A DNA stretch of 64,000 nucleotides, from positions 35,240 to 99,239 of the forward strand of contig NZ_QRCB01000028.1 of assembly GCF_009833095.1 (NCBI RefSeq), written 5' to 3'. The stretch comes from Nitrosomonas sp. JL21. GTDB taxonomy: Bacteria > Pseudomonadota > Gammaproteobacteria > Burkholderiales > Nitrosomonadaceae. Made by a program: the position numbers and the translations under genes. Below are positions 40,023 to 48,725 of the stretch, piece after piece (the first letter of the stretch is position 1; each line of letters starts with the position of its first letter). Under the pieces are notes generated by a model. The model was not told the DNA's origin. It did no database searches and saw only the letters and a list, made by a program, of their open reading frames with translations.

Positions 40023-41582
40023 TTAACCAATCTGTATCATTCGAGCAATGGAAGGCACTCCTGCTGCATCCCAAACAAAGAGCATATAAAATCCCGGCGG
40101 TGCGATATTCGCATTCAAAGGAGTACGAACCGTTACCGTGTTACCAGCTTGGGGGACTGACAAATCGAAGAAGCGTGCTTCATTGTTCAATGTATGAGTA
40201 ACGGCACCTGCGCGGACTAAGGTGACGCGGGTGATGTTGCCTGTAGCTTCGACGGAAAAATTCTGGTTCCAACCAATTGATGAAGTTGGCGCATCGGTAA
40301 TTTCCATCCGAGGAGCGAACTCTCCACTGCCATCGGTTTTGAACAAGTAAGGAGGATAATAAATTTCACCGTTGAGTTGTTTTAACGGGCCGGGAGCCCC
40401 CCCCCCTCCGGTAACGACTGTTCCATCCATTAGTAAGAGTGACGTTGAATGGTAAAGCCTTGCTGTCGCTGCAATTGCTGCAGGCATCCAGGTATTAGTA
40501 GCGGGATTCCAGAGTTCAGATTCGAGCACCATCCCCCCTAGATCGTTGCCAGTGGATGAACCTCCGTTGGCCCATACCCGACCATCGGGTAATACAGTAA
40601 GATTGCCGTATTGACGATCATAAGCCAGATTTCCGGATGCAGTTGCAACCGGCTGACCTGCTCCATTGATATCCACCACAAAGGATAAGCGGTTCTTACG
40701 AACAGAGAGCACGCGTCCTGGAGAAAACATGATGGTGGGCAAGAATGCTTGCCCTGCAGGAATCGATGCTGTGTATTTCGTAAGTGTGCCTGTTCCAGCG
40801 GTATTCAACTTGAACATGAACCCCGAGCCTGTCAAAACGAATATTTCTCCTTGAGGTTTTACCCATGCTCGTGGATAGTTCCATGACTCTCCACCGAGTT
40901 TCCCATAGGCAATATCACTGGTTGCAGTGCTGAGCGTTCGCCATTGTCCGTTTTTAGAACGTACCTCAGGGGTAGGCGAATAGGTGGCAACAGTAGCCGG
41001 AATGGTTGGGGAGCCTGCAAAGAGCCGATCATTCCGACCTCCAAGTACTGCATGATCGCCGGTGGGTAGTGTCACCAGGGTTGCATACCAGCGTTTGTAT
41101 GCCATTTGTTGGCTTTGACGTATCAAAGAATCCGTGGCTGGATCAAAAATATTGACATCGCTGTTGGCATAGTTTCGCAGGGTGTTGACTCGTGCATCCC
41201 CTCCAACAAGCAGAGCCTCTCCCGTATCGGGAATATGCGCTTGCGCAGCACAGAAGATATCTGTCTGAGTTATGTTCGGTAATGTCTGAAAAGCGTTAGA
41301 ACCGGTACCTGCTGTTGGGCTCCAAATGGCGTAATGCATGAGGCCGTTTTGCACCCCTGCAGGAGTTGTTCCATAAGCAAAAACGCGTCCATCCGGCATG
41401 AGCATCATCGCGATAGGAATGATAGGCCAATTATGAAGAGGTCCAAATACGCCTTTTAAATGCGCATCTGAGGCGATTGCAGCAGAAAAATGAGTAGTGA
41501 ATAGGAAAAATGTTAAAACCGTAGACATAAAAAAATTTAAGCACCGGTTCCTTTGTCCTAAAAGAAAATCATTGAACATCAT
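40023..41582 (-). CDS. Exported AA5-type copper-radical oxidase (galactose/glyoxal oxidase family)
   Basis: A 519-residue secreted protein with an N-terminal signal (STVLTFFLFTTHFSAAIAS, residues about 20-38), a seven-bladed Kelch-like propeller and a C-terminal DUF1929 domain. Active-site residues of the family can be aligned by eye: Cys in DIFCAAQAH (C111) and Tyr in KRWYATLV (Y166) for the Cys-Tyr radical cofactor; Y377 and H378 in RLYHSTSLLLMDGTVV; H463 in VTHTLNNEARFF. The Y377-H463 spacing of 86 equals that of Tyr495-His581 in fungal galactose oxidase. These enzymes oxidise primary alcohols or aldehydes and release H2O2; the substrate is unknown here. The start at 41582 has an AGGAG site. 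A G10 run lies in the coding strand at residues 392-395. Confidence 0.85.
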   Translation of the reverse strand: MMFNDFLLGQRNRCLNFFMSTVLTFFLFTTHFSAAIASDAHLKGVFGPLHNWPIIPIAMMLMPDGRVFAYGTTPAGVQNGLMHYAIWSPTAGTGSNAFQTLPNITQTDIFCAAQAHIPDTGEALLVGGDARVNTLRNYANSDVNIFDPATDSLIRQSQQMAYKRWYATLVTLPTGDHAVLGGRNDRLFAGSPTIPATVATYSPTPEVRSKNGQWRTLSTATSDIAYGKLGGESWNYPRAWVKPQGEIFVLTGSGFMFKLNTAGTGTLTKYTASIPAGQAFLPTIMFSPGRVLSVRKNRLSFVVDINGAGQPVATASGNLAYDRQYGNLTVLPDGRVWANGGSSTGNDLGGMVLESELWNPATNTWMPAAIAATARLYHSTSLLLMDGTVVTGGGGAPGPLKQLNGEIYYPPYLFKTDGSGEFAPRMEITDAPTSSIGWNQNFSVEATGNITRVTLVRAGAVTHTLNNEARFFDLSVPQAGNTVTVRTPLNANIAPPGFYMLFVWDAAGVPSIARMIQIG

Positions 41583-42080
41583 TAAAGCTCCTGAAATTGA
41601 AATTAACCCGAGAATCATTAATTCTCCGTATGGCATTCAAACATCGTGAAAATTTGATTCAGCTCTGCTGTTAGGCAAAAAAATTGTTTTTTTATTAAGC
41701 TCATAAAATATCCTTTGAGAGCGTTTTATACAGTGATAAATAACACTTACTTAAAATTTTAACTATAGGCTCTGGTTCAACAATTGTCATGGGTCAAACA
41801 TACTCATTTCAAATGGAAAATATCCTACATTTTTATCGGAAAAGTAGGATGTTATCAGGTAAGGAATCGGATATGTTTTGCCTCGAGTTGGGCTTGGTAG
41901 TAAAAACGGGTAGTTTATCTGTCAATTCATCGGAATGAGCGGTAATTTGATAGCGCAGGTCATAAAATCGTGCTTCTCACATTGGATGTTGTTATTTGGC
42001 TACATTCTTCAACTTTCGAGTCAGATGATGTCCCATTCATGACATACTATGTGAGTTATAATTAATTGATTATATTGGAA
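41583..42080. other. Spacer between oxidase and lytic transglycosylase genes
   Basis: About 500 AT-rich bases with no credible gene. It holds an inverted repeat ATCCTAC (41822-41828) and GTAGGAT (41844-41850) around a 15-nt AT-rich loop, about 240 bp upstream of the oxidase start, which could be an operator. No consensus promoter stands out. Confidence 0.4.
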
Positions 42081-43199
42081 TTAAAATCCTGTGAATAATC
42101 CCGGTATTCCTATCCGTTGGATACGTGCTGCGTTGTTCCCTTCTTCATAAGCTAATAATTTTCCTTCCTTGTGCCAGAGTCGAAAAGCCAGTGCATAAGA
42201 AAGTACGCGGATTGGGTAATCGCGAGGCAATGTTTGCAGGTAAGGCTGAATGGTTGCGAAATCGGTAGCGTCATATTGCTGCATGATGAAGCGCAGTCCT
42301 CCATTGGCGGGGCCGATGTTATAAGCGAGCAATCCCAGAAAAAGATCATTTTTCATTTCTGCCAGATAATGTTTAAACGTTGCTGCTGCCACAAAGGCGT
42401 TATGTCGATGGTTTTCGAGCGAAATTTTTTCATTGCCAAGATATTTGCGGGCCTGCGATAAAACAATTTCGGGGATGCGAGTAATCTGAAACAACCCACG
42501 ACCTCCGTCGTGACTGCTTCTGGGTATAAAAGAGGACTCGGTGGCTGCGATACCGAGTAATAAATGTACATCGATTTTAAATGCCTGCGCCGCATCATTT
42601 ATAGCGGATCGAAATTCCGATGAGCGATTGATCATTGTCTGCAATTGGGTTGAATCATGTCGTCGATAGGCAGCATACACTTGGTGAGCGACGGTAATAC
42701 GACCTGCTTCTGCCTTGCCGCCGACCAACGTACGAAAATGCCCATATGCCTGTGTGAATTGATCGTGATTGATGAGCCAGAGTGTCGATAAAACGACGAT
42801 TATCGATAGGGTCGGTGCCAAAAGCTCTGCATGGGGTTGCGACCATTTTCTCAATTTCCACCAGCCGATCAGTAATAAACTGATAATTGTGATTAGTAGC
42901 AAAATGCCACTCGCAAATGGCAATACATGAGCAAGAAAGGTGGTGCCTGAAAACCGCTCTGCAAAATAGCCCACCAGCATGATGATGACGCAAACCGCTG
43001 TGATTCCCAAGCTGAAGATTTCAATACTGCTCAACAGTAGTTTATGCTGAAATCCAAGGGATCGCTTTTTCCTGATTCTTGTTTTCAATGTACTTTCATC
43101 AGGATGACTGCGTGATCGAGAGAGGTGTTTACGCTTCGGGCGGGGTTTTGTTTTTTTGGGTTCAGATGCGGTTTTGGGTGGATTTGTAGTATCGTTCAT
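42081..43199 (-). CDS. Membrane-anchored lytic transglycosylase (SLT domain)
   Basis: A 372-residue protein with a very basic Lys/Arg/Pro-rich cytoplasmic N-terminus (residues 1-50), three predicted membrane helices (about 60-80, 92-113, 127-143), and a C-terminal periplasmic SLT domain. The catalytic glutamate is E221 in LLGIAATESSFIPRSS, followed by GGRGLFQI and LLAYNIGPANGG, both family hallmarks. It would cleave peptidoglycan glycan strands with formation of 1,6-anhydroMurNAc. The polytopic membrane anchor is unusual for SLT enzymes. The ATG at 43199 is chosen; the longer frame adds eight residues. Confidence 0.85.
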   Translation of the reverse strand: MNDTTNPPKTASEPKKTKPRPKRKHLSRSRSHPDESTLKTRIRKKRSLGFQHKLLLSSIEIFSLGITAVCVIIMLVGYFAERFSGTTFLAHVLPFASGILLLITIISLLLIGWWKLRKWSQPHAELLAPTLSIIVVLSTLWLINHDQFTQAYGHFRTLVGGKAEAGRITVAHQVYAAYRRHDSTQLQTMINRSSEFRSAINDAAQAFKIDVHLLLGIAATESSFIPRSSHDGGRGLFQITRIPEIVLSQARKYLGNEKISLENHRHNAFVAAATFKHYLAEMKNDLFLGLLAYNIGPANGGLRFIMQQYDATDFATIQPYLQTLPRDYPIRVLSYALAFRLWHKEGKLLAYEEGNNAARIQRIGIPGLFTGF

Positions 43200-43244
43200 G
43201 GAATTGAAGTATCGAGGTTGCAACTGAATAAATCAATTTGAATT

Positions 43245-43283
43245 TCAGGGAAGCACTGAAAAACTTCTGTATTTGATCATGCT
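43245..43283. repeat. Solo end of the dispersed MITE-like repeat
   Basis: TCAGGGAAGCACTGAAAAAC (43245-43264), then TTGATCATGC at 43274-43283. The minus strand of copies at 54147 and 63815 shows the same order: CTGAAAAACTACG then TTGATCTTGC, and TAGAAAATACTATG then TTGATCATGC. The opposite end is not recognisable in the spacer before 43430. Confidence 0.55.
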
Positions 43284-43429
43284 ATGTTGGGATTTGATTT
43301 AACTTGCTCCTCACCATCGTTTTCTGAATGTCTTCGTCGATGAGTGGTTTCATCAATATGCCGTGGATATGGAATTGTATGAGAGTGTCTTAGTCTAAAC
43401 GATATATCTATCATTTGGGTGGAGCGACG

Positions 43430-43831
43430 ATGAAAAGTAGTCAATGGATTTTTGCAATTACTGCGTTATGTCTGGTGCTAGGGAGTGGAGGACTAGAAGC
43501 GCATGGCCACAGTCGCTTCAGTCTCGGTTTGGGTTATTACGGTCCCGGGTTTTATGGCGGGTATGGTTATGGAGGTTATGGAGGTTATGGATTTAACCGG
43601 TATGGGTTTGGGGGTTATGGTTACCCCTATTATTATCCTCCCATGTACTCCTACCCACCGACTGTGATTGTTCCTTCGACGCCTCCTGTTTACATTCAAC
43701 AAGAAACTCAGCGAACGCCCCAGCCAACCAACTATTGGTATTATTGCCGGAATCCGGATGGTTATTATCCTTATGTCAAAGATTGCCCAGGTGGGTGGTT
43801 GCCGGTTTCTCCTCAACCACCAGGACAATAA
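43430..43831 (+). CDS. Secreted Tyr/Gly-rich protein
   Basis: A 133-residue protein with a signal peptide (WIFAITALCLVLGSGGLEAHG). The middle is a low-complexity run of Gly-Tyr units (GGYGYGGYGGYGF), then a Tyr/Pro-rich stretch, and the end has a small Cys-containing motif, YYCRNPDGYYPYVKDCPGGW, that is recurrent in bacterial exported proteins of unknown function. The ATG at 43430 is preferred to a GTG at 43415 because a GGTGGAG site precedes it. It is followed after 21 bp by the glycine-zipper lipoprotein gene, likely one operon. Confidence 0.75.
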   Translation: MKSSQWIFAITALCLVLGSGGLEAHGHSRFSLGLGYYGPGFYGGYGYGGYGGYGFNRYGFGGYGYPYYYPPMYSYPPTVIVPSTPPVYIQQETQRTPQPTNYWYYCRNPDGYYPYVKDCPGGWLPVSPQPPGQ

Positions 43832-43852
43832 GTACAAAGAGGCCATTAAAAA

Positions 43853-44398
43853 ATGTATACACCAAGAGCGCTATCGTTTTTATTAATGACTGGACTGGTA
43901 GGAGCTTGTGTTCATATCCCGACCGGACCTAGTGTGATGACCTTGCCTGGCGCGGGTAAAAGCTTTGATCAGTTTCGGGCTGATGACTATGAATGTAAAG
44001 CTTATGCTTATCAGCAAATAGGCGGAGTCACTTCCCGACAAGCTTCTCAAGCAAGTGGTCTCGAAAGTGCTGCGATCGGAACCGGACTTGGCGCGGCTGC
44101 CGGCGCTGCCATTGCAGGAGGATCAGGTGCCGCCATTGGCGCCGGAACAGGTCTTTTAGCCGGCAGTGTCGTCGGTTCAGGCACTGCTTCCTCATCCGGT
44201 TATGTGAATCAGCAACGCTATGATATCAGCTACATACAATGCATGTATGCAAAAGGCCATCGGGTTCCGGTGTCGGGTAAAATTACCAGTGATCAGCCTG
44301 TCAATAGACCTGTGAGTCCGAGAATTTCGAACCCTCCGGCAAATTTTACGCCACCGCCACCGCCATCTGGGAATCCGCCGCCACCTCCTCCTCGTTAA
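43853..44398 (+). CDS. Glycine-zipper lipoprotein
   Basis: A 181-residue protein with lipobox LVGAC (Cys about residue 19). A central glycine-zipper (AAIGTGLGAAAGAAIAGGSG, about residues 75-105) is flanked by a conserved YDISYIQCMYAKGHRVP segment that contains one of two remaining cysteines. The tail is proline-rich (TPPPPPSGNPPPPPPR). Glycine-zipper lipoproteins associate with the outer membrane; function unknown. It is paired with the Tyr/Gly-rich gene upstream. Confidence 0.8.
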   Translation: MYTPRALSFLLMTGLVGACVHIPTGPSVMTLPGAGKSFDQFRADDYECKAYAYQQIGGVTSRQASQASGLESAAIGTGLGAAAGAAIAGGSGAAIGAGTGLLAGSVVGSGTASSSGYVNQQRYDISYIQCMYAKGHRVPVSGKITSDQPVNRPVSPRISNPPANFTPPPPPSGNPPPPPPR

Positions 44399-44461
44399 GA
44401 GGTGAGTTCTGATCAGTTTTTGAAGTGAATGGTGCTGTTATAGTGTTTGGGAGAGTCTGAA

Positions 44462-44644
44462 ATGATTGATCAAAAGAAAATAATTGAGCCGGAAAAAGTA
44501 GCGTGCGAAGTGTGTTTGAAAGAAATACCGATATCTGAAGCTACCAGTGTGAAAGCTACCGATTATATTGTGTATTATTGCGGTCTTGAATGTTACGACA
44601 AGTGGAAGAAACAGAAAGAGGTGTCACAAGAAGAGAGTAAATAA
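44462..44644 (+). CDS. Small DUF3330-type CxxC protein
   Basis: A 60-residue cytoplasmic protein with two cysteine pairs, CEVCLKEIP and YYCGLECYDKW, suggesting a small zinc-binding ribbon. The wording and size fit DUF3330. The ATG at 44462 follows a GGGAGAG Shine-Dalgarno; an upstream start would add five residues. Function unknown. It lies about 60 bp after the lipoprotein gene and may be independent. Confidence 0.7.
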   Translation: MIDQKKIIEPEKVACEVCLKEIPISEATSVKATDYIVYYCGLECYDKWKKQKEVSQEESK

Positions 44645-44662
44645 TGCATATCTCTAATAGCT

Positions 44663-45046
44663 TCATTGTTCAGGAATGACGTAATCTTCCGTCAGCATTT
44701 CCAGTAAATGGCCATTCGGATCGCGAAAATAAACGCCACGGCCGCCATAATTGTGATTGATCGAACCATCATCATCATGAGCAGGACCGCTGCCATAGGT
44801 GATTTTTTCGGCTTGAATACGTGAAAAAATTTCATCAAACTCATGCTCAGAGACTTTAAACGCATAATGTAAGGATTGAAAGGTTTCGCGGTCGTCAAAA
44901 TCCAGGCTCAACGTATCATTCACACGCACTACGATGAAATGCGAAAATGCACCGATATATTCGAATCCAAATATCCGGCTATAGAATTTAGCAGAGTCAA
45001 TTTTATTGATGCAGGGCACAATCGTGTGATTCAGCGTAATGGCCAT
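44663..45046 (-). CDS. VOC family (glyoxalase/bleomycin-resistance fold) protein
   Basis: A 127-residue single-domain VOC protein: N-terminal NHTIVPCINKIDSAKFYSRIFGFEY, central SHFIVVRVNDTLSLDFDD, and C-terminal GGRGVYFRDPNGHLLEMLTEDY, where His/Glu positions typical of metal-binding VOC enzymes are seen. The specific reaction cannot be told. The ATG at 45046 begins MAITLNH, as in close family members; the longer frame adds six residues. It lies 27 bp downstream of selO on the same strand. Confidence 0.85.
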   Translation of the reverse strand: MAITLNHTIVPCINKIDSAKFYSRIFGFEYIGAFSHFIVVRVNDTLSLDFDDRETFQSLHYAFKVSEHEFDEIFSRIQAEKITYGSGPAHDDDGSINHNYGGRGVYFRDPNGHLLEMLTEDYVIPEQ

Positions 45047-45073
45047 CGATATTCTCCATCCCAATATTAGTTC

Positions 45074-46582
45074 CTAGGTTCCGCAAAATGTTTGATAGAT
45101 GCGCTCTGAAGGCGCAGGGGGAGTGCGTAGATCATTAAATTCGGGTAGATCGGCAAATGGATCGGCTACTGCTGCCAGCAACCGTTTCATTGGAGAAAGA
45201 TCGCCGTGGTCCGAAGCTGCTGATAAGGCCTCTTCAACCCGATGATTACGGGGTATGATCGCAGGGTTGCTTTGCTGCATGATGTGATGGACGTTATCCA
45301 TTGAGCCGGGCTGGCGTAATAATCTTGATTTCCATTTAGCATGCCAGGTCAAGAATTCTGCATTATGAGGTGCAATTTCCTCCGCTGGCCCATCAGCACT
45401 TAATGCACGAAAAAGATTCGTATAATCAGTTTTTTGCTGGGTCATCCAATTCAATAGAGTGGCGATGAGCTCTGCATCTCCAGCTTCTTCATTCAATAAT
45501 CCTAATTTTCTCCGCATACCTGATATCCATTGGTTCTGGTAGTGTTGTGGGAATGCATGAATGGCTTCTTCCGCTAATGCTACTGCTTTATCCTGCGAGG
45601 AATCGAGCAATGGCAGCAAAGTTTCCGCAAAACGCGCAAGATTCCATTGCGCCATCAGCGGTTGATTGCTATAGCGATAGCGACCGTGCTGATCAATCGA
45701 GCTGAACACAGTAGTGGGGTCGTAGCTGTCGATGAATGCGCAAGGACCATAATCGATGGTCTCGCCACTGATACTCATATTATCGGTATTCATCACACCG
45801 TGAATGAAACCAACCAGCATCCATTGCGCGACCAACGAGGCTTGTCGTTCAATGACGTGATTCAAGAGGGACAAGTACGGATTCTCAGCATCCTTCAGAT
45901 CAGAATAGTGTCGTTGAATGACATAATCGGCCAATATTTTGATGGCTGTGTCGTTTCCTTGTCCTGCTGCATATTGAAAAGTGCCGACACGAATATGGCT
46001 TGCCGCTACACGTGTAAGAATGGCACCGGGCAATGGTTTTTCTCGCATCACCCATTCCCCTGTCTTGACTACCGCAAGGCTTCGGGTGGTGGGGATATTT
46101 AATGCGTGCATGGCTTCACTGACGATATATTCGCGCAACATTGGGGCAAGCGCAGCACGACCGTCTCCACGCCGGGAAAAGGGTGTTTGACCAGAGCCCT
46201 TGAATTGAATATCAAACCGCTTTCCAGTTGGAGTCAAGTGTTCGCCCAACAATATCGCACGCCCGTCGCCGAGCATCGTGAAATGTCCGAACTGATGCCC
46301 CGCATAGGCTTGGGCAATTGGATGCGCAGGATCAGGCAAGACATTCCCTGAGAATAACGCTGCGGTTTCCTGCTCAGACAGCACACGAAGGTTCAATCCG
46401 AGCGATGCAGCCAGCGCATGATTGAGTACCACCACCTGAGGTGCTTGAACGGGTACCGGAGTCAGGCGTGCATAGAAGTAATCGGGTAAGCGTTCGTAAC
46501 TGTGATCAAAATGCCAACCCACATTGGGGTTGACTGATTGCGTATTCGCTTCCGAATGTTTCGTTGCGGTATTATCTTTCAT
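45074..46582 (-). CDS. selO: Protein adenylyltransferase SelO
   Basis: A pseudokinase-fold enzyme that transfers AMP to Ser/Thr/Tyr of target proteins and is linked to oxidative-stress defence in characterised relatives. With the start at 46582 it has 502 residues. Hallmarks: AYAGHQFGHFTMLGDGRAILLGE, QFKGSGQTPFSRRGDGRAALAPMLREYI, VGFIHGVMNTDNMSISGETIDYGPCAFID with the catalytic and metal-binding residues, and the C-terminal TFCGT. The longer frame to 46615 would begin inside the upstream terminator, so the later ATG is preferred. Confidence 0.93.
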   Translation of the reverse strand: MKDNTATKHSEANTQSVNPNVGWHFDHSYERLPDYFYARLTPVPVQAPQVVVLNHALAASLGLNLRVLSEQETAALFSGNVLPDPAHPIAQAYAGHQFGHFTMLGDGRAILLGEHLTPTGKRFDIQFKGSGQTPFSRRGDGRAALAPMLREYIVSEAMHALNIPTTRSLAVVKTGEWVMREKPLPGAILTRVAASHIRVGTFQYAAGQGNDTAIKILADYVIQRHYSDLKDAENPYLSLLNHVIERQASLVAQWMLVGFIHGVMNTDNMSISGETIDYGPCAFIDSYDPTTVFSSIDQHGRYRYSNQPLMAQWNLARFAETLLPLLDSSQDKAVALAEEAIHAFPQHYQNQWISGMRRKLGLLNEEAGDAELIATLLNWMTQQKTDYTNLFRALSADGPAEEIAPHNAEFLTWHAKWKSRLLRQPGSMDNVHHIMQQSNPAIIPRNHRVEEALSAASDHGDLSPMKRLLAAVADPFADLPEFNDLRTPPAPSERIYQTFCGT

Positions 46583-46610
46583 AAGTTTACTAGAAGTTGT
46601 TCCTGGTAAA

Positions 46611-46643
46611 TCCAAAACAAAAAAGCCAGATAAAGTATCTGGC
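46611..46643 (-). terminator. Rho-independent terminator
   Basis: GCCAGATA (46625-46632) and TATCTGGC (46636-46643) form an 8-bp stem with a 3-nt loop. On the minus strand it is followed by TTTTTTGTTTTGG. It ends the transcript of the small secreted-protein gene at 46694-46969 and separates it from selO. Confidence 0.8.
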
Positions 46644-46693
46644 CTTTGATTGCGAAAATGCTATGTTCGATTCACATCGACATCTCTACAATT

Positions 46694-46969
46694 TCATTTG
46701 CGATCAGATCCGATTCTGCTATTTGGATTTGATCCAGAAGGATTTTGAGGGTTCACTCCCGATGGCAATCTCATGCCTTCTTCAGCCGTTTTTTCCTTGG
46801 CAGCCTTCTCTTTATCGATAATCAAATCAGATTTGAAATTCGGTCCAATACTTTCTCTATCGATAATTTTGTGATTGGGATGAAAATCCTTATCAAATGC
46901 AAGCGCATTGCCTGAAAGAAAAGCTGCACATACCGCAATTGCTACTGTTAATTGTTTTCCTTGAATCAT
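46694..46969 (-). CDS. Small secreted protein of unknown function
   Basis: A 91-residue protein from an ATG with a strong AAGGAGA site, with a signal peptide (QLTVAIAVCAAFLSGNALAF). The mature part is hydrophilic and charged (IIDKEKAAKEKTAEEG) and ends in an Asn/Pro/Ser-rich tail (NPQNPSGSNPNSRIGS). No family recognised; probably periplasmic. It has its own terminator and is likely monocistronic. Confidence 0.65.
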   Translation of the reverse strand: MIQGKQLTVAIAVCAAFLSGNALAFDKDFHPNHKIIDRESIGPNFKSDLIIDKEKAAKEKTAEEGMRLPSGVNPQNPSGSNPNSRIGSDRK

Positions 46970-47291
46970 AAAAGTCTCCTTTGTACGGTTTAACCATAAC
47001 AATAACTGTTACCGTTTAATTTCTTGCCACAAGCACGTATAGCATATTTGTCATGGTAAGGCAATAAATCAGCCCTGGACTTATTGATGCAATTTCTTAC
47101 GGTGATCTTGTTATTTCTCGTTAACATTCGCAAACGCTTAAAGTAATCAGTTAAGAGACAGTTTCATGATCAAAGCATGATTTTTGAAGGTTCTGTGGGT
47201 TAGTGAACACTTGTTGCGTAGCTTGTGAGCTACAATGAATTGATAGCTGAGCAATAAACAATCAGTAATAACAATAAAAGGAACTCGATGT

Positions 47292-48725
47292 ATGCCATTT
47301 TCCAATCCGGTGGCCAGTCCATTTTCTGGCAATTCTTATGTCAATGGCCTGCTCTGGGGTAATCATTGGAATGATCCTGCTGCCGGGACGCGTTTAAAGG
47401 TATATATCGCCGGCAAGGGTGGTAATGAAATATTCGATTTCGGGGGCACTGCTGTTACGGCGCATACTGCTCCGAATGAAATTGCCGCATTCCAGCAGGC
47501 CATGCAATTGATCTCGAATGTTTGTAATATCACATTCATGACCGCAGTGAATCAGGCCGATGCCGACATCATCGTTGGGGCAGCCAATAATGCTGCAGTA
47601 GGCGGGGCGCTGGGCAATTCCATTCCTCCCGGCGAGGATGTCGGGCCTGCGGTAAACCAGCAAGGAGCCGCGATCATCAATTTTGATGTGTATTCTTCAA
47701 GTGATTATTCCAGTCTTCGCCAGGGTGGTTATGATTTTACTACGTTTATTCATGAGCTTGGTCATGCCGTAGGACTAAAACATCCGCATGATGCCGGAGG
47801 CGGCGGTCGGCCTAACTTTCAAGGTGTGATTGATCCGTTTGGAGATTATGGGGATTTCAATCTCAATCAGGGCGTTTATACGATGATGAGCTACAACGAC
47901 GGCTGGCAGACGGCGCCAACCGGTCCGCTTGATCCAACGGTTATCTGGAAGTATGGGTATGAAGGTACACCGATGGCTTTCGATATTGCTGCATTACAGT
48001 TTTTGTATGGTGCCAATACCGGCTATCGGAGTGGTAATGATGTATATACGCTTCCTTCAGGGAACGCGGCCGGGACATTTTTTTCGTGTCTGTGGGATAC
48101 GGGAGGAGTGGATACGATCCGCAACACATCGGTGAAATCTTCCATCATCGACTTACGCCCCGCGACACTCCAGCATGCGGTGGGCGGCGGGGGCTTCCTG
48201 TCGATGACGGAGGGCATCAGCGGAGGATTTACGATTGCCAATGGCGCCTTGATTGAGAATGCGAGCGGAGGTAGCGGTGTTGATACCATTATAGGGAATT
48301 GGACAGCCAATGTACTCACCGGGAATGGCGGCAATGACGTGCTCAACGGAATGGGCGGCGCAGACAGAATAATCGGTGGAATGGGAGGAGATACTCTGAT
48401 CGGCGGCAGTGGCGCGGATGACTTTGTCTATACTGCGATAAATCAGAGCAACAGCCAATTCGACGTGATCAAGGATTTCGTCCATGGCGTGGATGATATC
48501 GATGTGGCTGCGATTGATGCGAATGGCGCCGCAGCAGGTAACGCCGCCTTCAGTTTTCGAGGAAATTCGGCATTTACCGGTACCGGTGCCGAAGTGCGAT
48601 GGTTGAAAAATGCTCCAGCCAATACAACCAATATATTGTTTGATATCGACGGCAATCAAGTTGCCGATATGACAATCCGGTTGACGGGCTTGATTACGCT
48701 CGATGCCGGTGATTTCATTTTGTAA
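47292..48725 (+). CDS. Serralysin-like M10 metalloprotease with RTX repeats
   Basis: A 477-residue protein without a Sec signal peptide, as expected for type I secretion. The catalytic zinc motif HELGHAVGLKH (HExxHxxGxxH) begins at residue 154, followed by the Met-turn YTMMSYND. The C-terminal third carries RTX calcium-binding nonapeptides (GNGGNDVLNGMGGADRIIGG, then GGDTLIGGSGADDF) and ends in the usual serralysin C-terminal domain, GDFIL. It would be an extracellular Ca-dependent endopeptidase. No ABC/HlyD/TolC secretion genes or inhibitor lie next to it. An AAGGAA site precedes the ATG. Confidence 0.9.
   Translation: MPFSNPVASPFSGNSYVNGLLWGNHWNDPAAGTRLKVYIAGKGGNEIFDFGGTAVTAHTAPNEIAAFQQAMQLISNVCNITFMTAVNQADADIIVGAANNAAVGGALGNSIPPGEDVGPAVNQQGAAIINFDVYSSSDYSSLRQGGYDFTTFIHELGHAVGLKHPHDAGGGGRPNFQGVIDPFGDYGDFNLNQGVYTMMSYNDGWQTAPTGPLDPTVIWKYGYEGTPMAFDIAALQFLYGANTGYRSGNDVYTLPSGNAAGTFFSCLWDTGGVDTIRNTSVKSSIIDLRPATLQHAVGGGGFLSMTEGISGGFTIANGALIENASGGSGVDTIIGNWTANVLTGNGGNDVLNGMGGADRIIGGMGGDTLIGGSGADDFVYTAINQSNSQFDVIKDFVHGVDDIDVAAIDANGAAAGNAAFSFRGNSAFTGTGAEVRWLKNAPANTTNILFDIDGNQVADMTIRLTGLITLDAGDFIL

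Noticed and set aside
43555..43625. Short-period repeats that could suggest a CRISPR or tandem array
   Set aside because: They encode Gly-Tyr units of the secreted protein in frame; there are no spacers of even length.
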